NCBI GenBank assembly: GCA_964006375.1
Contig: OZ023262.1
Span: forward strand, 90,965,654 to 91,029,653
Direction: 5' to 3'
Length of the DNA: 64,000 bases
Source: Tillus elongatus
Taxonomy: Eukaryota; Arthropoda; Insecta; Coleoptera; Cleridae
How positions within the stretch are numbered: position 1 is the stretch's first letter; each line of letters opens with the position of its first letter. A model generated the notes under the pieces. That model searched no databases, had not been told where the DNA came from, and saw only the letters and a list, made by a program, of their open reading frames with translations. Both the position numbers and the translations under genes were made by a program. Of the stretch, positions 12,360 to 23,839 are shown piece after piece.

Positions 12360-13101
12360 GGTTGTTAGAGAGCATTTAAAGCTTATTTATAATAACGATG
12401 AATTGATTAGCTTCGATCAGAATCACATCTTCAAAATTTCAGAGTTTACCAAACTTAATGTCTTGTCCGTAAAAGATTCAATTGTTTGTCTTCTAAAACT
12501 TCCTACCTTACATCCCACACAGGGCCATATTTTCGAATTATTCCAACCCCTCAAAATAATAAAGTCATCGTACCCCTTCATTCAACGTGGAGACACCTCA
12601 CAAAAAATCTATGGACCACAGAACATGGCCCATCTGTCGAAGAAGCAATACTTGTTACCAATCAGAAGACCAGCGTCTCTGAAGAATGTTCATCTAAATT
12701 GGACAGACAGACAACTACCAATAACTACTATGAGTGTCATAGCCAGCAAAGGTAACTGCAAGACAACAATAAATGGTGAAACGTATGAAGACACAAGTTC
12801 TAATATCTCTTGGATACCAGAATCAATACAACCCATACAACAACAACCTCAACACCTCGTTATATTCAACTCAATGCACTTTAAGAAGATTAAAGTACTA
12901 ACAAACCAGCTAGAAAAAATGGATCATCATCATGTACTACATCCCTTGGTAAATTCAACCCACATGGAAGTAACTGCTTTGGTCATCATCATCATATTGG
13001 TCATCCTGTGCTACATTTTCAGACAGAAGATCACGAAGATGACCAAACAACAGAAACCCAGGAAACGTTCAACACCAAAAGACCTGAGTAAAAAGAACTA
13101 G
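12360..13101 (+). pseudogene. Errantivirus env-like C-terminal remnant
   Basis: A 232-codon open frame (12403-13101), 3' of the integrase fragment and 5' of an LTR-like segment, where errantiviruses carry env. Near its C-terminus (about codons 190-207) is a strongly hydrophobic Ile/Leu/Val-rich segment followed by a Lys/Arg-rich tail, the layout of a membrane anchor with cytoplasmic tail. The N-terminal half of a normal env product (surface part, signal peptide) is not readable, and the preceding stretch 11940-12360 is full of stops. I infer an old, broken envelope gene from position and topology. Sequence identity to a named env is not claimed. Confidence 0.55.
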
Positions 13102-13130
13102 GACGTGTTTCACATTAAGGGTGGAGGAAA

Positions 13131-13437
13131 TAAGTCATCAGATGATTGCCTGCTGTAGAGCCGTTCCCACGGTTTTACTATGATTGCATCAGCCAGCTCG
13201 CCAACATAGACAAATCCAAGTCTGACCGGACCGTGTGATCCGCTTTGTAGGCACTAGTTAGTTCATAAGCAATACTAGTGTTGGGTTAAGAATTATCATT
13301 ATATTATACATTTAAGTAGCAACACCCCCTGTCCGCTTCTTTTCAAATCATTGTAATTTTCATTTTAATAACGTTGTACTTTAGAGTTTACATAAATTAT
13401 CTTTCATCAAAACTCCTGATGTTCAAAACCTAATTAT
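13131..13437 (+). repeat. Probable 3' LTR of the errantivirus-like remnant
   Basis: A purine-rich tract (AAGGGTGGAGGAAATAAG, about 13118-13135) just after the env stop is a good polypurine-tract candidate. The following ~300 bp runs to a (TA)n tract beginning at about 13438. The edges AGTCA... and ...TAATT are in the style of errantivirus LTR tips. No 5' LTR is present, so the call is inferential. Confidence 0.45.
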
Positions 13438-13438
13438 A

Positions 13439-13517
<79 letters not shown>
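13434..13517. repeat. (TA)n microsatellite
   Basis: About 80 bp of nearly pure TA immediately 3' of the putative errantivirus LTR. Errantiviruses prefer alternating purine-pyrimidine targets, so this may be the target site. Confidence 0.9.
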
Positions 13518-13521
<4 letters not shown>

Positions 13522-14316
13522 TGATATCATAGATATTAAGATATTTTCTCCGATAATTCATTTTCAGCAATAGTAGAAACTAAATGAAAATATAAAATAA
13601 CAATTAATGTGGACGTAAGGGGAATTATAATTTGTTAAATAAATTTGTTGAGGTAGAGTCTGTTGCTGCACAGCAGGTAATAATAATGCAAATTTTATAA
13701 TACACACACATGGAATCAGTTGGAAATTATAAAATATGAATACAGAATTAAACTTGGGAGCTTTTAAATTTTAGAAAATCAGTCTAATATAAAGAAAATC
13801 AGTATTTAGTTGTGAATTGTAAAGTAACATACTTATAAGGACGAAATGAAGTCAAAACTTTTTTATCATTTTACACAACTGTGTATCCCTTACGATAAGT
13901 CTGCTATTAGTAATAACAATAAAATGATGTACGGAGAATGAGAAGTTGTTAGGAATGATAAAAATAGAAAATTTAGAAAGAAATTTTAAAACATCAGCCA
14001 AAAAGGCATATAAGAGGTTATTTTACATCACTAGAAAAGAAAACATCACCATCAACAACAAAGTATACAGAGAAGTAGAAGCCACTTTATCAAATATTGT
14101 AAAATATTTAATCATTGACAGAAGTATTGTGGATATTTGTGTGTAAAGTCTGAACAGTTCGGATAGTATTGAGAAGACGTCGCATGAACATTTGGACGAA
14201 CGAGACAGCGAAGAATGGTTGACATTACCAACTAGAATGTCCAAGGAAAAATTATGGTAAGATACCTATTGTTTCTTTAAACCCTTATAAACCACTAATG
14301 GATATCTTTATAAAAG

Positions 14317-14317
<1 letters not shown>
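13518..14317 (+). other. No confirmed gene; one weak candidate exon
   Basis: Largely anonymous DNA. Frame-wise, 13946-14146 and then 14150-14261 give two open stretches. The second is acidic/polar (SSDSIEKTSHEHLDERDSEE) and ends at AAATTATG followed by GTAAGATACC, a good splice-donor consensus. No domain is recognised and the two stretches are separated by a stop, so this is only a candidate exon or pseudo-exon. Confidence 0.2.

Positions 14318-14395
<78 letters not shown>
14318..14395. repeat. (TA)n microsatellite, left flank of gypsy element
   Basis: About 76 bp of TA repeat abutting the left LTR. A matching tract abuts the right LTR at 19181-19252, so the element lies inside what was a single TA tract. 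Confidence 0.9.
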
Positions 14396-14399
<4 letters not shown>

Positions 14400-14748
14400 T
14401 AGGGCTGACAAAAATAATTGTCCCGACGTTTGGCTTTTCGTTTTATTTTAAATCTAAAGGTAAATTACACTTTAATGTTTATAATGTTGAAGTAACTAAA
14501 CTAATAAGAGATAACTTGTGATATATATGATACAAAGGGATAAGTAATGCTTCACTAGAGAGTCGTTATTTTGAGATGTTCTCTCTCTCGCGTCGTTCGT
14601 CGTTCTCTTTAGATGTTCTCTCGCTCGCGTCTTACGTCGTTCCCTTGTGCTTCTTCCAGAACGGAAATGCCTTCGCGTCCAAACAGGCTGGCCACACGTA
14701 ACTGTTTTTTTTTCGAGCGGCTTTCGAATAATCATGGGCGGCTCGTGC
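14394..14748 (-). repeat. Left (3') LTR of gypsy element
   Basis: About 355 bp, from TAGGGTTAGGGCTGAC to GGCGGCTCGTGC in plus-strand reading. It matches 18808-19169 almost base for base. The pol frame ends inside it at 14732. The exact tips are uncertain by a few bases because the outer side is TA repeat and the usual TG/CA ends are not both visible. Confidence 0.88.
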
Positions 14749-15890
14749 GGGTGGATCCCACAACTCGGTCATCCTGCGGCTCATCTGACTCAGATGAGGA
14801 ATAGTCATCGTAGGTTATTCCCCAAGGCTTTATATAATCGGAACTTGACGAAGAGACTCTCGGTCCTTCTTCATCTCCGATCCGTTCAACGTCATATCTG
14901 TCATTTGAACTAATTTGAGTCACTTTATAAGGCCTTAACAATTTTGGGTGCAATTTGATATTAGAACCGAACTGAGTTCTCCTAATTGCAACTACGTCAC
15001 CGACTTTATATAATTTTGCTTGCTTACGTCGTCGATTAAACGTCCTTTGATTTTCTTTTTGAACAGCAGATATAGCCTCGTTAGCAGCTGTTCTTAACTC
15101 ACTTCGTTCGTTTTCAAAAATGTCTTTCCTAAGATCCTCTAATATTTCCAAAAGTTCTACGTCTTCTTTCCTCTTCATATCAACACCGAACATGAGTTTG
15201 AAAGAGTTATTTTTGATACTTCGATTATAACTGCAATTCAAGTGTTGTTGTAGGGCTGTTGTATGTTTGTACCATTCCTGAGGTTTATCGACTGACATTC
15301 TTCTCAACACACTGGTCACGGTTTGAACTAATTTTTCAACCTGCCCGTTTCCTCGTGGTACTCCTGTCGTCATCTGTACGTGATCGATATTTTCACTTTC
15401 ACAGTATTGTTTGAAATCATCGGATCTGAACGCTCCTCCTCTGTCCGTGATTATCCTTCTGGGATTTACAAAAATTGTCTGTTGCAAGACTAATTTTTCT
15501 ATCACTTATTTGCTGCTTAACGTTTTGGTAGGATAAATCCACGTGAACTTCGTGAAAGCATCGACAACAAGAAAAATATATTTGTAGATTTTCTTCGTTG
15601 ACTCGAAAGGTCCGCAGTGATCTAAGTGATATGTGTCTAACGGAAGATCACCTTTAGGTATTAAGTGTAGAAATCCTTCTTGCTTCCCTTGTTTCTCATT
15701 TATAATGCCGTCATTTAATTCGGGCTTAATATTACCTATTTCGTCGTTCAGTACAAATCTTAACTTGAGATCTTGCTCATTTTTGTGCGTCGTCTTTGTA
15801 GGAACATAACCACTAAGCGGATCATTATAACTAGTTTCAGTCGCAAATGGTGATGCCTTTTTAGTATTTTTACGAACAATATGCGTCAAA
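14732..15890 (-). pseudogene. Gypsy integrase, interrupted by one stop
   Basis: Integrase remnant of the gypsy element, normally responsible for inserting element cDNA. In one frame from 15889 to 14732, with an in-frame TAA at 15506-15508 (context TLSSK*VIEKL). The core triad is visible: Asp in DTYHLDHCGPF (about 15620), Asp in RRIITDRGGAF (about 15443), Glu in GNGQVEKL (about 15337); the last two are 35 residues apart, the DD35E spacing. The mdg3-like wording VVDAFTKFTWIYPTKT precedes the stop. The C-terminal part contains the GDVVAIRRTQF block and an acidic Ser-rich end overlapping the LTR. The N-terminal HHCC zinc motif is not seen; it is probably lost in the same deletion that removed RT and RNase H. 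Confidence 0.88.
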
Positions 15891-15915
15891 CCTTCCTCTT
15901 CTATCTGAAGACCTT

Positions 15916-16719
15916 CTAATACTTCTTGTTTATAATTTGCTGCTTCCTGTCGTTTAGCCGTGCCTTTCTTTTTTTGTTTTTCGAGGTCTTCGTTTGGTAG
16001 ACGTCTTGGACTGTCATGGATGGATCTTCACTACTCAAAATTATTTTCATCTGTACACCAGTTTCTTCCGTCTTTTCTGGGATATAATTTTGCACCATAC
16101 TTTCCAGATTTTTCTTTACGTTTGAATCTTGTATGTGGCTGACGCCGATTTCCTTTTCAGATTCAATAATATTTATTTGCATCATAGAATTGCTTTCGTT
16201 AAGTTTGTGAATCACAATTCCGTCACTGGACATAAATATTTCAGCTTGCGTTAATATCGGATTTCCTATTATCGCTTCGAAATTTGTTAAATTTGTTGGA
16301 ATAATATGAAATGTTAATCTCAATTCTTCATCGCCAACAATAGTACGTGAGGTAAATGAACCTAAAGTCTTGATGGAGTTGCAACCTATACCCGATATTT
16401 GAGTTACATTCGGCATAAGGATATGTCTACTCAAAAACTTTTTGTAGACGTCCTCTCTTACAGCGTTGATGTCGCTACCTGTATCGAAAATAATGTTGGA
16501 CTTTTGCAAGACATTGATCGTTGTCGTCTTGGTATCTTCTTTGCTAATCTTCTTAGGACAGTAGTTAGATATATGCCCATAGTCGTTACAATTGAAACAC
16601 TTTAGTTCTTTTGCCTTAGATGGACATAGTCTTGACTTATGGCCTTTCATCCCACAATTAAAACATCTATTAGCGTCCGAAATATTCTCCTTAAAAGTAC
16701 CGTCATCTGATCTGTCCAT
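15916..16719 (-). pseudogene. Gypsy nucleocapsid (two CCHC) and aspartic protease
   Basis: Open frame of 267 codons. Two zinc knuckles lie at residues about 18-31 (CFNCGMKGHKSRLC) and 41-54 (CFNCNDYGHISNYC); these bind element RNA. The protease active site FDTGSD follows near residue 77, with the downstream hydrophobic-Gly region (IIGNPILT) as expected. The end (EETGVQMKIIL) matches the linker that normally leads into reverse transcriptase, but the sequence then degenerates into a basic stretch and a stop instead of RT motifs. The frame differs from the upstream gag frame, so one indel or a frameshift site lies near 16690-16740. Confidence 0.85.
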
Positions 16720-17741
16720 TGTGTGTTTCGTTGGTTTTCCGTTCGTCCCTTGTTAGGGTTATTATGAAAATGATTTTTTGATTTCATCGTTTCATACAAC
16801 TTAAGTTTTTCCTTGAAGTCACTGAATGACTTTGATCCATATAATATGAATTTGTCTGAAGACTCATCAAGTATGCCGTCGATAATATATTGAACTAAGG
16901 CTTCAGTTTCAATGTTCGCCCTATTTCCAATTTCTCTCATTTTCAAAGCGTAATCTTGAAATGATTCATCTCTTCTTTTTTTCTTATTCATCAACGTCTT
17001 GTGGATCTGTGCGCTACTAATTTTCACTTCAAATTCGACTTTCAATAACTGCTTTAGTTTGTCCCACGTCGTGATTCCTTTTTCGGCCTGAATGAACAAT
17101 TTCGCTGTCCCCTTCAAAGTCTTTTTCGCAAATATTAACTTCTGAAATTCGTTTCATCCAGTAAGTGCAGCAATTTCCTCGAAATCGTCAATCCACTTTC
17201 TGATTGGATAATCCGACTGGCCATCGAATGATCGAATAGAATCCTCAACGTCACGGAATGTAAGCGCAAATGACATACGATCGTTCTGTGTTCTTCGTCC
17301 TGAATTACTTCCTAAATCTTGAATACGGCTAGATAAGCTATGAATGGATTCGTCGTCTTGTTCTTCTTCCCTTACGTCATTTTGTCTACCTCTCACGTTT
17401 TCTTCGTCGTCTTCTTCTGCGTTTATGACTTCTATCTTATTCAAAAATAAACATATTCGATTCGTTAATACGTCTTCATCTCCAGAGTAATCCAAATTTA
17501 AAACATTGCATACAGCAATCAAATCAGCTAAATCTAATTTAGAAATCACATCGTCGACTTTCGTTTTAAATTCTTCAGAATTTCCTTCTAAATTGATTCC
17601 GGAGGAATTCCTGTGCTTTCTTCGAACCCAGCGAGGTTGACCTTCCTCACCAAACGCGGCTATATACAAAGATTTTACGGCTTTCAATGACGAATTTTTC
17701 AAATTATAATCAATTTTGCCAATGTCTCCTAACGTTGCCAT
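16647..17741 (-). pseudogene. Gypsy gag (capsid), one nonsense codon
   Basis: The gag product would assemble the retrotransposon particle. It starts at an ATG at 17741 and is open to a TGA at 17154-17156, then stays open in the same frame to 16647. The TGA falls right after EEIAALTG where the family usually has Trp (TGG), so this looks like a simple TGG-to-TGA change. Residues about 65-100 (LDLADLIAVCNVLNLDYSGD) resemble a SAP-type helix-hairpin, known in some insect gypsy Gags. The middle is highly acidic (EEDDEENVRG). The later half has the capsid-like pattern with TTWDKLKQLLKVEFEVK and SFQDYALKMREIG. The upstream leader (17742-18807) contains no gene. Confidence 0.8.
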
Positions 17742-18807
17742 ATCTGCTAAATTATAATTTAAACGTTCAATCGATCGGCGTAAGCGTCTTTAATTTCAAA
17801 TGCTCGATTATAAAAAGTTTATTTCTACTTCCTTTTCGTCGTCTTATTACCGTCTGTAATAATAAACAATATCTAATCTACCTTGTAATCTACGTCTTTT
17901 GATAATCAGTCGTCGTTTTATTAAGTTCAAATATGATATCAAATGTCGATAATAAATTCTGAAACTGTCGTATCTGAAACAATGTGCGTGCCTCTAATGT
18001 GTTTTCTGAACAAAATAATATACGCGCTAAATGAAAAAAATATTTAAAGTAACCGAATTCGAACGACTCTCGTCGGAAGTATTTTACAAAATTAATGACA
18101 ATAATAAAGATGTAATGCTATGCTGAAATAACTAATTCTAAGCGACTGGAAACAAATATAAATGGAATAAATATTTCAATAGTTAAATTATTCCAGATCT
18201 GAAAATGTTCTTTCAAAGAAATGTCTACGGCACTGATAAAATCAAATAAAGTACGGCTTCAAACAGAAACACTAAAAGTGGTCATACAATACCAAAGGTC
18301 CTCTTTGTACAATGGCGTCTGCCCTTGAGTGGCGTGAAAGTCGATGACTGGCGGCAAGATATCTTCCCTGGGATAGAGTGAGATGCAACATTCAGGTATA
18401 ACAGCTATTTGTAGATGGCTCGGCGTTTCTTGCAACGGCTTTGTGATGCACTTTTCTTTGTCATGGACCAATTCACCAATTCTGATTTACTTCAATTTGT
18501 TTCCTCAATTTGAAAGTTTGCAATTTTCGACAATACACTGAACTGTTTTTTATGGTAGATGGTTTCACACTTCGTTTATCGGTTTTCAATATTACAATAA
18601 AAATAATAGATTTATTATTGTGTACCATTGTACACTTCGGAAAGTTCACTTCGAAACTTTATTTCGATTCTTCGTCGCGTTTATACGAATTACGTCGGTA
18701 TAGTATCACTTTAATTCGTACGTATTTACTTCACTTTATATCACAGAATTCGTACTATTTCACACGTTTCTTGATGCGTTTCACATGCCGGCAGAGCTCC
18801 CAATTTG
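17742..18807 (-). promoter_or_regulatory. Gypsy leader with primer-binding region
   Basis: About 1.07 kb between gag start and the 5' LTR. In element sense the LTR ends ...CCCTACA and is followed by AATTGGGAGCTCTGCCGGCA (18787-18806), where the tRNA primer would anneal. The tRNA is not identified. The small open frame 18510-18935 on the opposite strand is considered noise. Confidence 0.5.
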
Positions 18808-19168
18808 TAGGGTTAGGGCTGACAAAAATAATTGTTCCGACGTTTGGCTTTTCGTTTTATTTTAAATCTAGGGGTAAATTACACTTTAATGTTTATAATG
18901 TTGAAGTAACTAAACTAATAAGAGATAACTTGTGATATATATATATATGATACAAAGGGATAAGTAATGCTTCACTAGAGAGTCGTTATTTTGAGATGTT
19001 CTCTCTCTCACGTCGTTCGTCGTTCTCTTTAGATGTTCTCTCGCTCGCGTCTTACGTCGTTCCCTTGTGCTTCTTCCAGAACGGAAATGCCTTCGCGTCC
19101 AAACAGGCTGGCCACACGTAACTGTTTTTTTTTTCGAGCGGCTTTCGAATAATCATAGGCGGCTCGTG

Positions 19169-19169
<1 letters not shown>
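18808..19169 (-). repeat. Right (5') LTR of gypsy element
   Basis: About 362 bp, near-identical to 14394-14748. Observed differences are five substitutions, a 6-bp longer TA run near 18934, and one extra T in the T-run near 19130. Confidence 0.88.

Positions 19170-19180
<11 letters not shown>

Positions 19181-19253
<73 letters not shown>
19181..19253. repeat. (TA)n microsatellite, right flank of gypsy element
   Basis: About 72 bp of TA repeat, counterpart of 14318-14395. Confidence 0.9.
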
Positions 19254-19258
<5 letters not shown>

Positions 19259-19759
19259 TGTGATATTAAAGTAGCTGAATAAAATCAGTAAAATAATATA
19301 AAGCATTTTAGCGTCATGTTTTCAGGAAAAGACATTTTATGGCAATTTAAGTTATACTTTAACTAAATATTTATAATTAGAATATCTAATACTGGTACAT
19401 TCTAATTAGGTTTATTATTTGATTGTTAACACACTCATTCTCTTTGTTTTCTTGTGTTCATATTTCATATTGTGTTTTATTACATTTAGTATTTCGAAAT
19501 CTTTGTTTTCATTCCATTCACCTAGTTATCAATAAGCTGATCTGCCCCTTGTTTTTTCAAGAAATACATTATTTACTTTAAATATTTGTTTGTCTGGCAT
19601 TGAAAACGAAACAGACCGATTTGCGTCCAGAGAAAATGTTTTTTTAAGACACGCTGAAACACGTCAATTTAGATATTCAGGGGGACATATTTATTGTGAT
19701 AAGAAATCCACTAATTAGTCAATTTTTCGTTAAAAAAAACTAAGAAACAAAACCAAACG

Positions 19760-20650
19760 TTTAAAAATGTTTAGTGTTCAAATTGTTGAGCACCAGCTTC
19801 CATACAAAAGTACAAATTTTGTTCAAAATAAGCACTGACATTCTGGAGCATTTGTGGAGTTATTAGACGGCATTATTCAACAATACGTCGTCGTAATTCT
19901 TCCAGAGACATCGGTTGTGTTGCGAAAATTCTACTCTTTAAATGGCCCCATAGAAAGAAGTCTCAAGGAGTTAAATCCGGTGATCTAGGGGGGCACTCAA
20001 TAGCACCTCTACGCCCAATCCATTGCTCTGGAAACTCTCGGTTCAAAAACTCCCCAACACGTTGTGAAAAATGCGAAGGAGCTCCACCTTGTTGAAACAC
20101 CAATTGGTTTTCTTGATAGCGATCATCATTTCCAACAATGTCAATTAGTAGAGGGTAAACGATATCTTCTAGTAACTCAGAAAGTTCCCGTTATCAGCTA
20201 TTCATGCACTCATACCTTCACAAAACTCCAGCCGCCGATCAAAATCATCTTCATTCAGTTGTTGTACAAGATGAATTTTATACGGGTGAAATTTATGATG
20301 CTTCAATACTTGCAAAATAGTTCTTTTTTTGATGTTTGAAACAGTGGCCAATTTTCTCGTGCTCAAAGTTGGGTCTGCAGCAATTTGTCCTAAAACTTCA
20401 ATCTCAGTAGTATCATTTCTAACCGGAAATTCACGTTCAGGATCCCGTTTTTTGTTGGCTACTGAACCACTATGTCAAACTTTGCAACTAACTCTAAAAA
20501 ACTAAAATGTATTTTCTGTTAACATGTCTATTCGGATGTCGTTCATTATACAAATTTGCGGTACGGTTGGCACAGTCATCGTTTTTGAAAAAAAGAGTAA
20601 TTATTTCAACTCTTTCTTCTACAAAATACACCATTGTGAAATTAATTTTC
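19760..20650 (-). pseudogene. Transposase pseudogene (insect mariner-like, PRSPDLTP type)
   Basis: On the minus strand, 20430-20270 gives a helix-turn-helix-like stretch: LGQIAADPTLSTRKLATVS, then ILQVLKHHKFHPYKIHLVQQ, typical of the N-terminal domain of a large insect mariner-like transposase group. Around 20030-19910 the frames give GRRGAIEWP-like and then PDLTP/FLWG-type remnants, and SLEELRRR further on, the DDE region's C-terminal blocks. Multiple frame changes and stops separate them. It is dead, but clearly the source of the surrounding TIR element. Only remnants of the catalytic Asp residues can be placed. Confidence 0.72.
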
Positions 20651-20698
20651 GGTAGTACTATCAAGTATCAAACCGACCGATAAACTGAAATAATAAAC

Positions 20699-20808
20699 CG
20701 CATTTCTTTCATTTCGATAAGAAATGTTCTGATAGTCAATTTTTTGTTTATAAACCAACAAAACATTGACTATCAGCAGATTTCTTATCGGAATGAGTGA
20801 AATGCGTT
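20699..20808. repeat. Near-perfect hairpin inside the transposon
   Basis: Arms of about 45 bp, starting CGCATTTCTTTCATTTCGAT and ending ATCGGAATGAGTGAAATGCG, with a ~12-nt loop. Both arms contain the inner repeat GATAAGAAAT also found at 19698. Likely a second, inverted copy of the inner terminal repeat or a small nested MITE. Confidence 0.8.
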
Positions 20809-21104
20809 TTTTAAACTTCAACTGTGAATAATTTTTAAACGAGTTGATAAAACTTCCAAAAGCCTTAGTGTGCTGAATTCAGAAAATAAAGAGGTTTCAA
20901 ATGATGTAACACTCAATGCATGTTCCCTATATAAAATATAAGGGTTGTTATCACCACCTTTAAGGGGTTGATGTGACAAAGTTGAGTTTTATGGCAAAAC
21001 ATGTCCCCCTCAATATTAAAATTGACGTGTTTCAGCATTTCTTAAAAAAATATTTCTCTGGACGCAAATGGGCCTGTTTCGTTTTCAATGCGCCATCCTA
21101 TTAG

Positions 21105-21105
<1 letters not shown>

Positions 21106-21194
<89 letters not shown>
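21106..21194. repeat. (TA)n microsatellite
   Basis: About 88 bp of TA immediately right of the mariner-like element. Open frames through it on both strands are Tyr-Ile repeats only. Confidence 0.9.
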
Positions 21195-21201
<7 letters not shown>

Positions 21202-22200
21202 TTGCTTATTAATTATACAATGTGCAATACAAAGAAGCGAAGCTTGTACTTGCATACAACACAATTTATAACATAAATGTAAAGTCCAAACAAAGTTAAA
21301 TGCCAAATAATGTCCACTTGCATTCTGTCAATGTTGTAAAATTTTACGTTTTCTTCTGCTTCTACTCATGAACACATCCATGGTCATCTCCAAAGTTAAT
21401 TCTTTATCCTACAAAATCTTATTAAAATTTATAGCCAAAATCTATTAAAACATTATTTAAATTGGAGCACAATAATTTTCGTAAAAAGAAAAGTGTAGAT
21501 GATTTCTATAAAAGGTCATTACCATAACGCACTTGCTGCGTCCAGACTTTTATTATCCAACATTGATTTAATAAAAAATGTAAGTTAAACTGAATTGGCA
21601 GTTGACTTAGAAGTCGGAAGCAGATGCCATATAATAGAATAGAGTAGAGTTTTATAATTAAGTCCAGATACTATTATAACGTTTCTAATGAGATTCGATC
21701 GCCATTGTTGAGTGTTTAATAAATTTGTTTACCATTGAGATATTGCGTTGATAATTAAATTGATATGTTAGTTGAAGCAGAATTTGAATAACCTCTAACG
21801 ATTATATACGCGAGACTAATTAAAATTTTCTTAATTACATATATAATGAGGTGAAATACGATAATTATCATAATAATTATAAATCTCAAATGAATTACGA
21901 GGCATTTATATGTAAATAACATTATAATTGGAAACAGCAGTCATAAATTATAATTAATACAATAAAGGAAATAATTTTGTATAAATAAAATTAATTATGC
22001 GTAATGTGTTGTTAGCTAAGCATGAAAGTTCGACCTTTGCGTAAATTTATAATTAATTAAGAAGCAATAAATTAAAAACTTGAGCGAAAAGTTATTTTCT
22101 ATAATATAATGTTAAACATCCATTGACTAACCGAACTGATATAAATTGCATTTCTGGTAGGCAGAAGCAGGTATTATCTTTTCTGTGAGATGCTGCCCTG
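21195..22200. other. Anonymous A+T-rich DNA with one terminal module
   Basis: No gene seen. Positions about 21509-21552 carry one isolated reverse copy of the terminal module (ACCATAACGCACTTGCTGCG then TCCAGACTTTT). Confidence 0.5.
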
Positions 22201-22204
22201 TATA

Positions 22205-22545
<341 letters not shown>

Positions 22546-22867
22546 GTGTAGATGGGGGGTTCTGAGTTTTCCTCCCACTCCTTCCACCTCCGACGAAGTT
22601 ATTTGACCTTAGATGACATCATCAACATGGCGGATGGAAAGCCGGTGACGTAAGTTCTGACCTGAGATGACGTGATCCGATATGGCGGCTAAGATGTCCG
22701 ACTGGAAGTGAATACCCTGGAAAATTTGACATTTGAAATTACATTTTGGCTAACTTGTCAAAGTAACATGAACCGCCATTTTGTTTTCACATGTAATAAC
22801 GTATTTAAATATGGCGGCTAATAGTACACGCAATAGAGGAGCCCGTTACTCTTGTCCATAATGCACT

Positions 22868-23754
22868 AAACTACAGGAGTTTTTTTGTTGATAGATGGGT
22901 TCAGAATTACGTACTGAATGTAAAAACACAAAATCCTTACAAATTAGGAGGGAAGTGCCGCCATTTTGAGAAAAACCGTTTCGGCCTATATCTCCATAAC
23001 CGTGCACTTTAGGCCAAAAATGGTAATTACCTTTATTGTAGCTAATTGCATTTCTCATCTTTTTTCTTAAATAATTTTTTTGTATCACTCTCCGTTTACA
23101 ACTTATACGACTATTAGCATTCATTTATTGACTTTTTTACCTATATCTTTTTTAATAATTGTTTAAAAAATAAAATGCTTATAACTTAACTTTTCAATCG
23201 ACAAATTTTCTACAATTTTTACTAAAAACTTTTTTTCTAAAATCATTTTTTTTAAAGTTATAACGCGTTAAATGTTGCACTTTTCAATCGACAAATTTTT
23301 CTGGAAACATTTTAGTAAAATGAAGGACAATAACAGCATTCAGGCTTTGTTAAACATTCTTCTTGAGGCATTTTCTTTCCATAGTTAATATTAGTTTCAG
23401 GTTCTTTGCGTAAATGTTGCCAATTTTGACGTTTTAATTCGCGACTTTGACGTTTTGAGGAAAACCCCAATTTATTTTTCTTTAAATGCCTATAACTTTA
23501 TTTTCTTTGAAATTACAGACCTAAATTTGGTAGGTGATTTACCTATAATGACGTAAAACCGTGTACCAAATTTAGTTGCCCTTACTTTGTTATTTCCGGA
23601 GATATACTTTTTTTTCGAAAGAAAACACAAAATTTTCCGGAAAAACCTGGGCCGATTTTCTTGGCTAACGAACTTATTCGAGGCCACTTACAAGGGGAAG
23701 GTATTCACCAAATTTAATTAAAATGGGCTCATTAGTTTTTGAGTTATCGGTGTG

Positions 23755-23839
<85 letters not shown>

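Larger units (their letters stand above)
14394..19169 (-). mobile_element. Ty3/gypsy LTR retrotransposon, RT/RNase H deleted
   Basis: A 4.8-kb element transcribed on the minus strand: right LTR (5'), leader, gag, CCHC nucleocapsid, protease, integrase, left LTR (3'). The two LTRs differ by only about 5 substitutions, a 6-bp TA-repeat length change and one T in a T-run, so the insertion is fairly young. Between the protease-distal segment (about 16030) and the integrase core (about 15620) there are only ~400 bp, too little for RT and RNase H (~1.5 kb), and no RT block is found in any frame. The integrase zinc-binding domain also seems missing. Together with a nonsense codon in gag, one in integrase and frame changes, this is a defective copy that would need helper proteins to move. 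Flanks on both sides are (TA)n. Confidence 0.9.
19596..21095 (-). mobile_element. Tc1/mariner-superfamily transposon with ~90-bp TIRs
   Basis: Left end 19596-19690 (GGCATTGAAAACGAAACAG..., GGGGGACAT) and right end about 20999-21095 are inverted copies of each other with few mismatches, including TTTGCGTCCAGAGAAA and GCTGAAACACGTCAAT. Inside lies a degenerate transposase on the minus strand. A second, inner inverted repeat (GATAAGAAATC..., 19698-19733) recurs twice near 20.70-20.80 kb. A (TA)n tract starts at 21106, just outside the right end. A target-site duplication is not clear. Confidence 0.85.

Noticed and set aside
18801..18825. TAGGGTTAGGG as a telomere-like repeat
   Set aside because: It is the LTR end, occurs once per LTR, and does not extend into an array.
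18510..18935. 141-codon plus-strand open frame in the gypsy leader/LTR
   Set aside because: Antisense to the element and partly inside an LTR; no domain.
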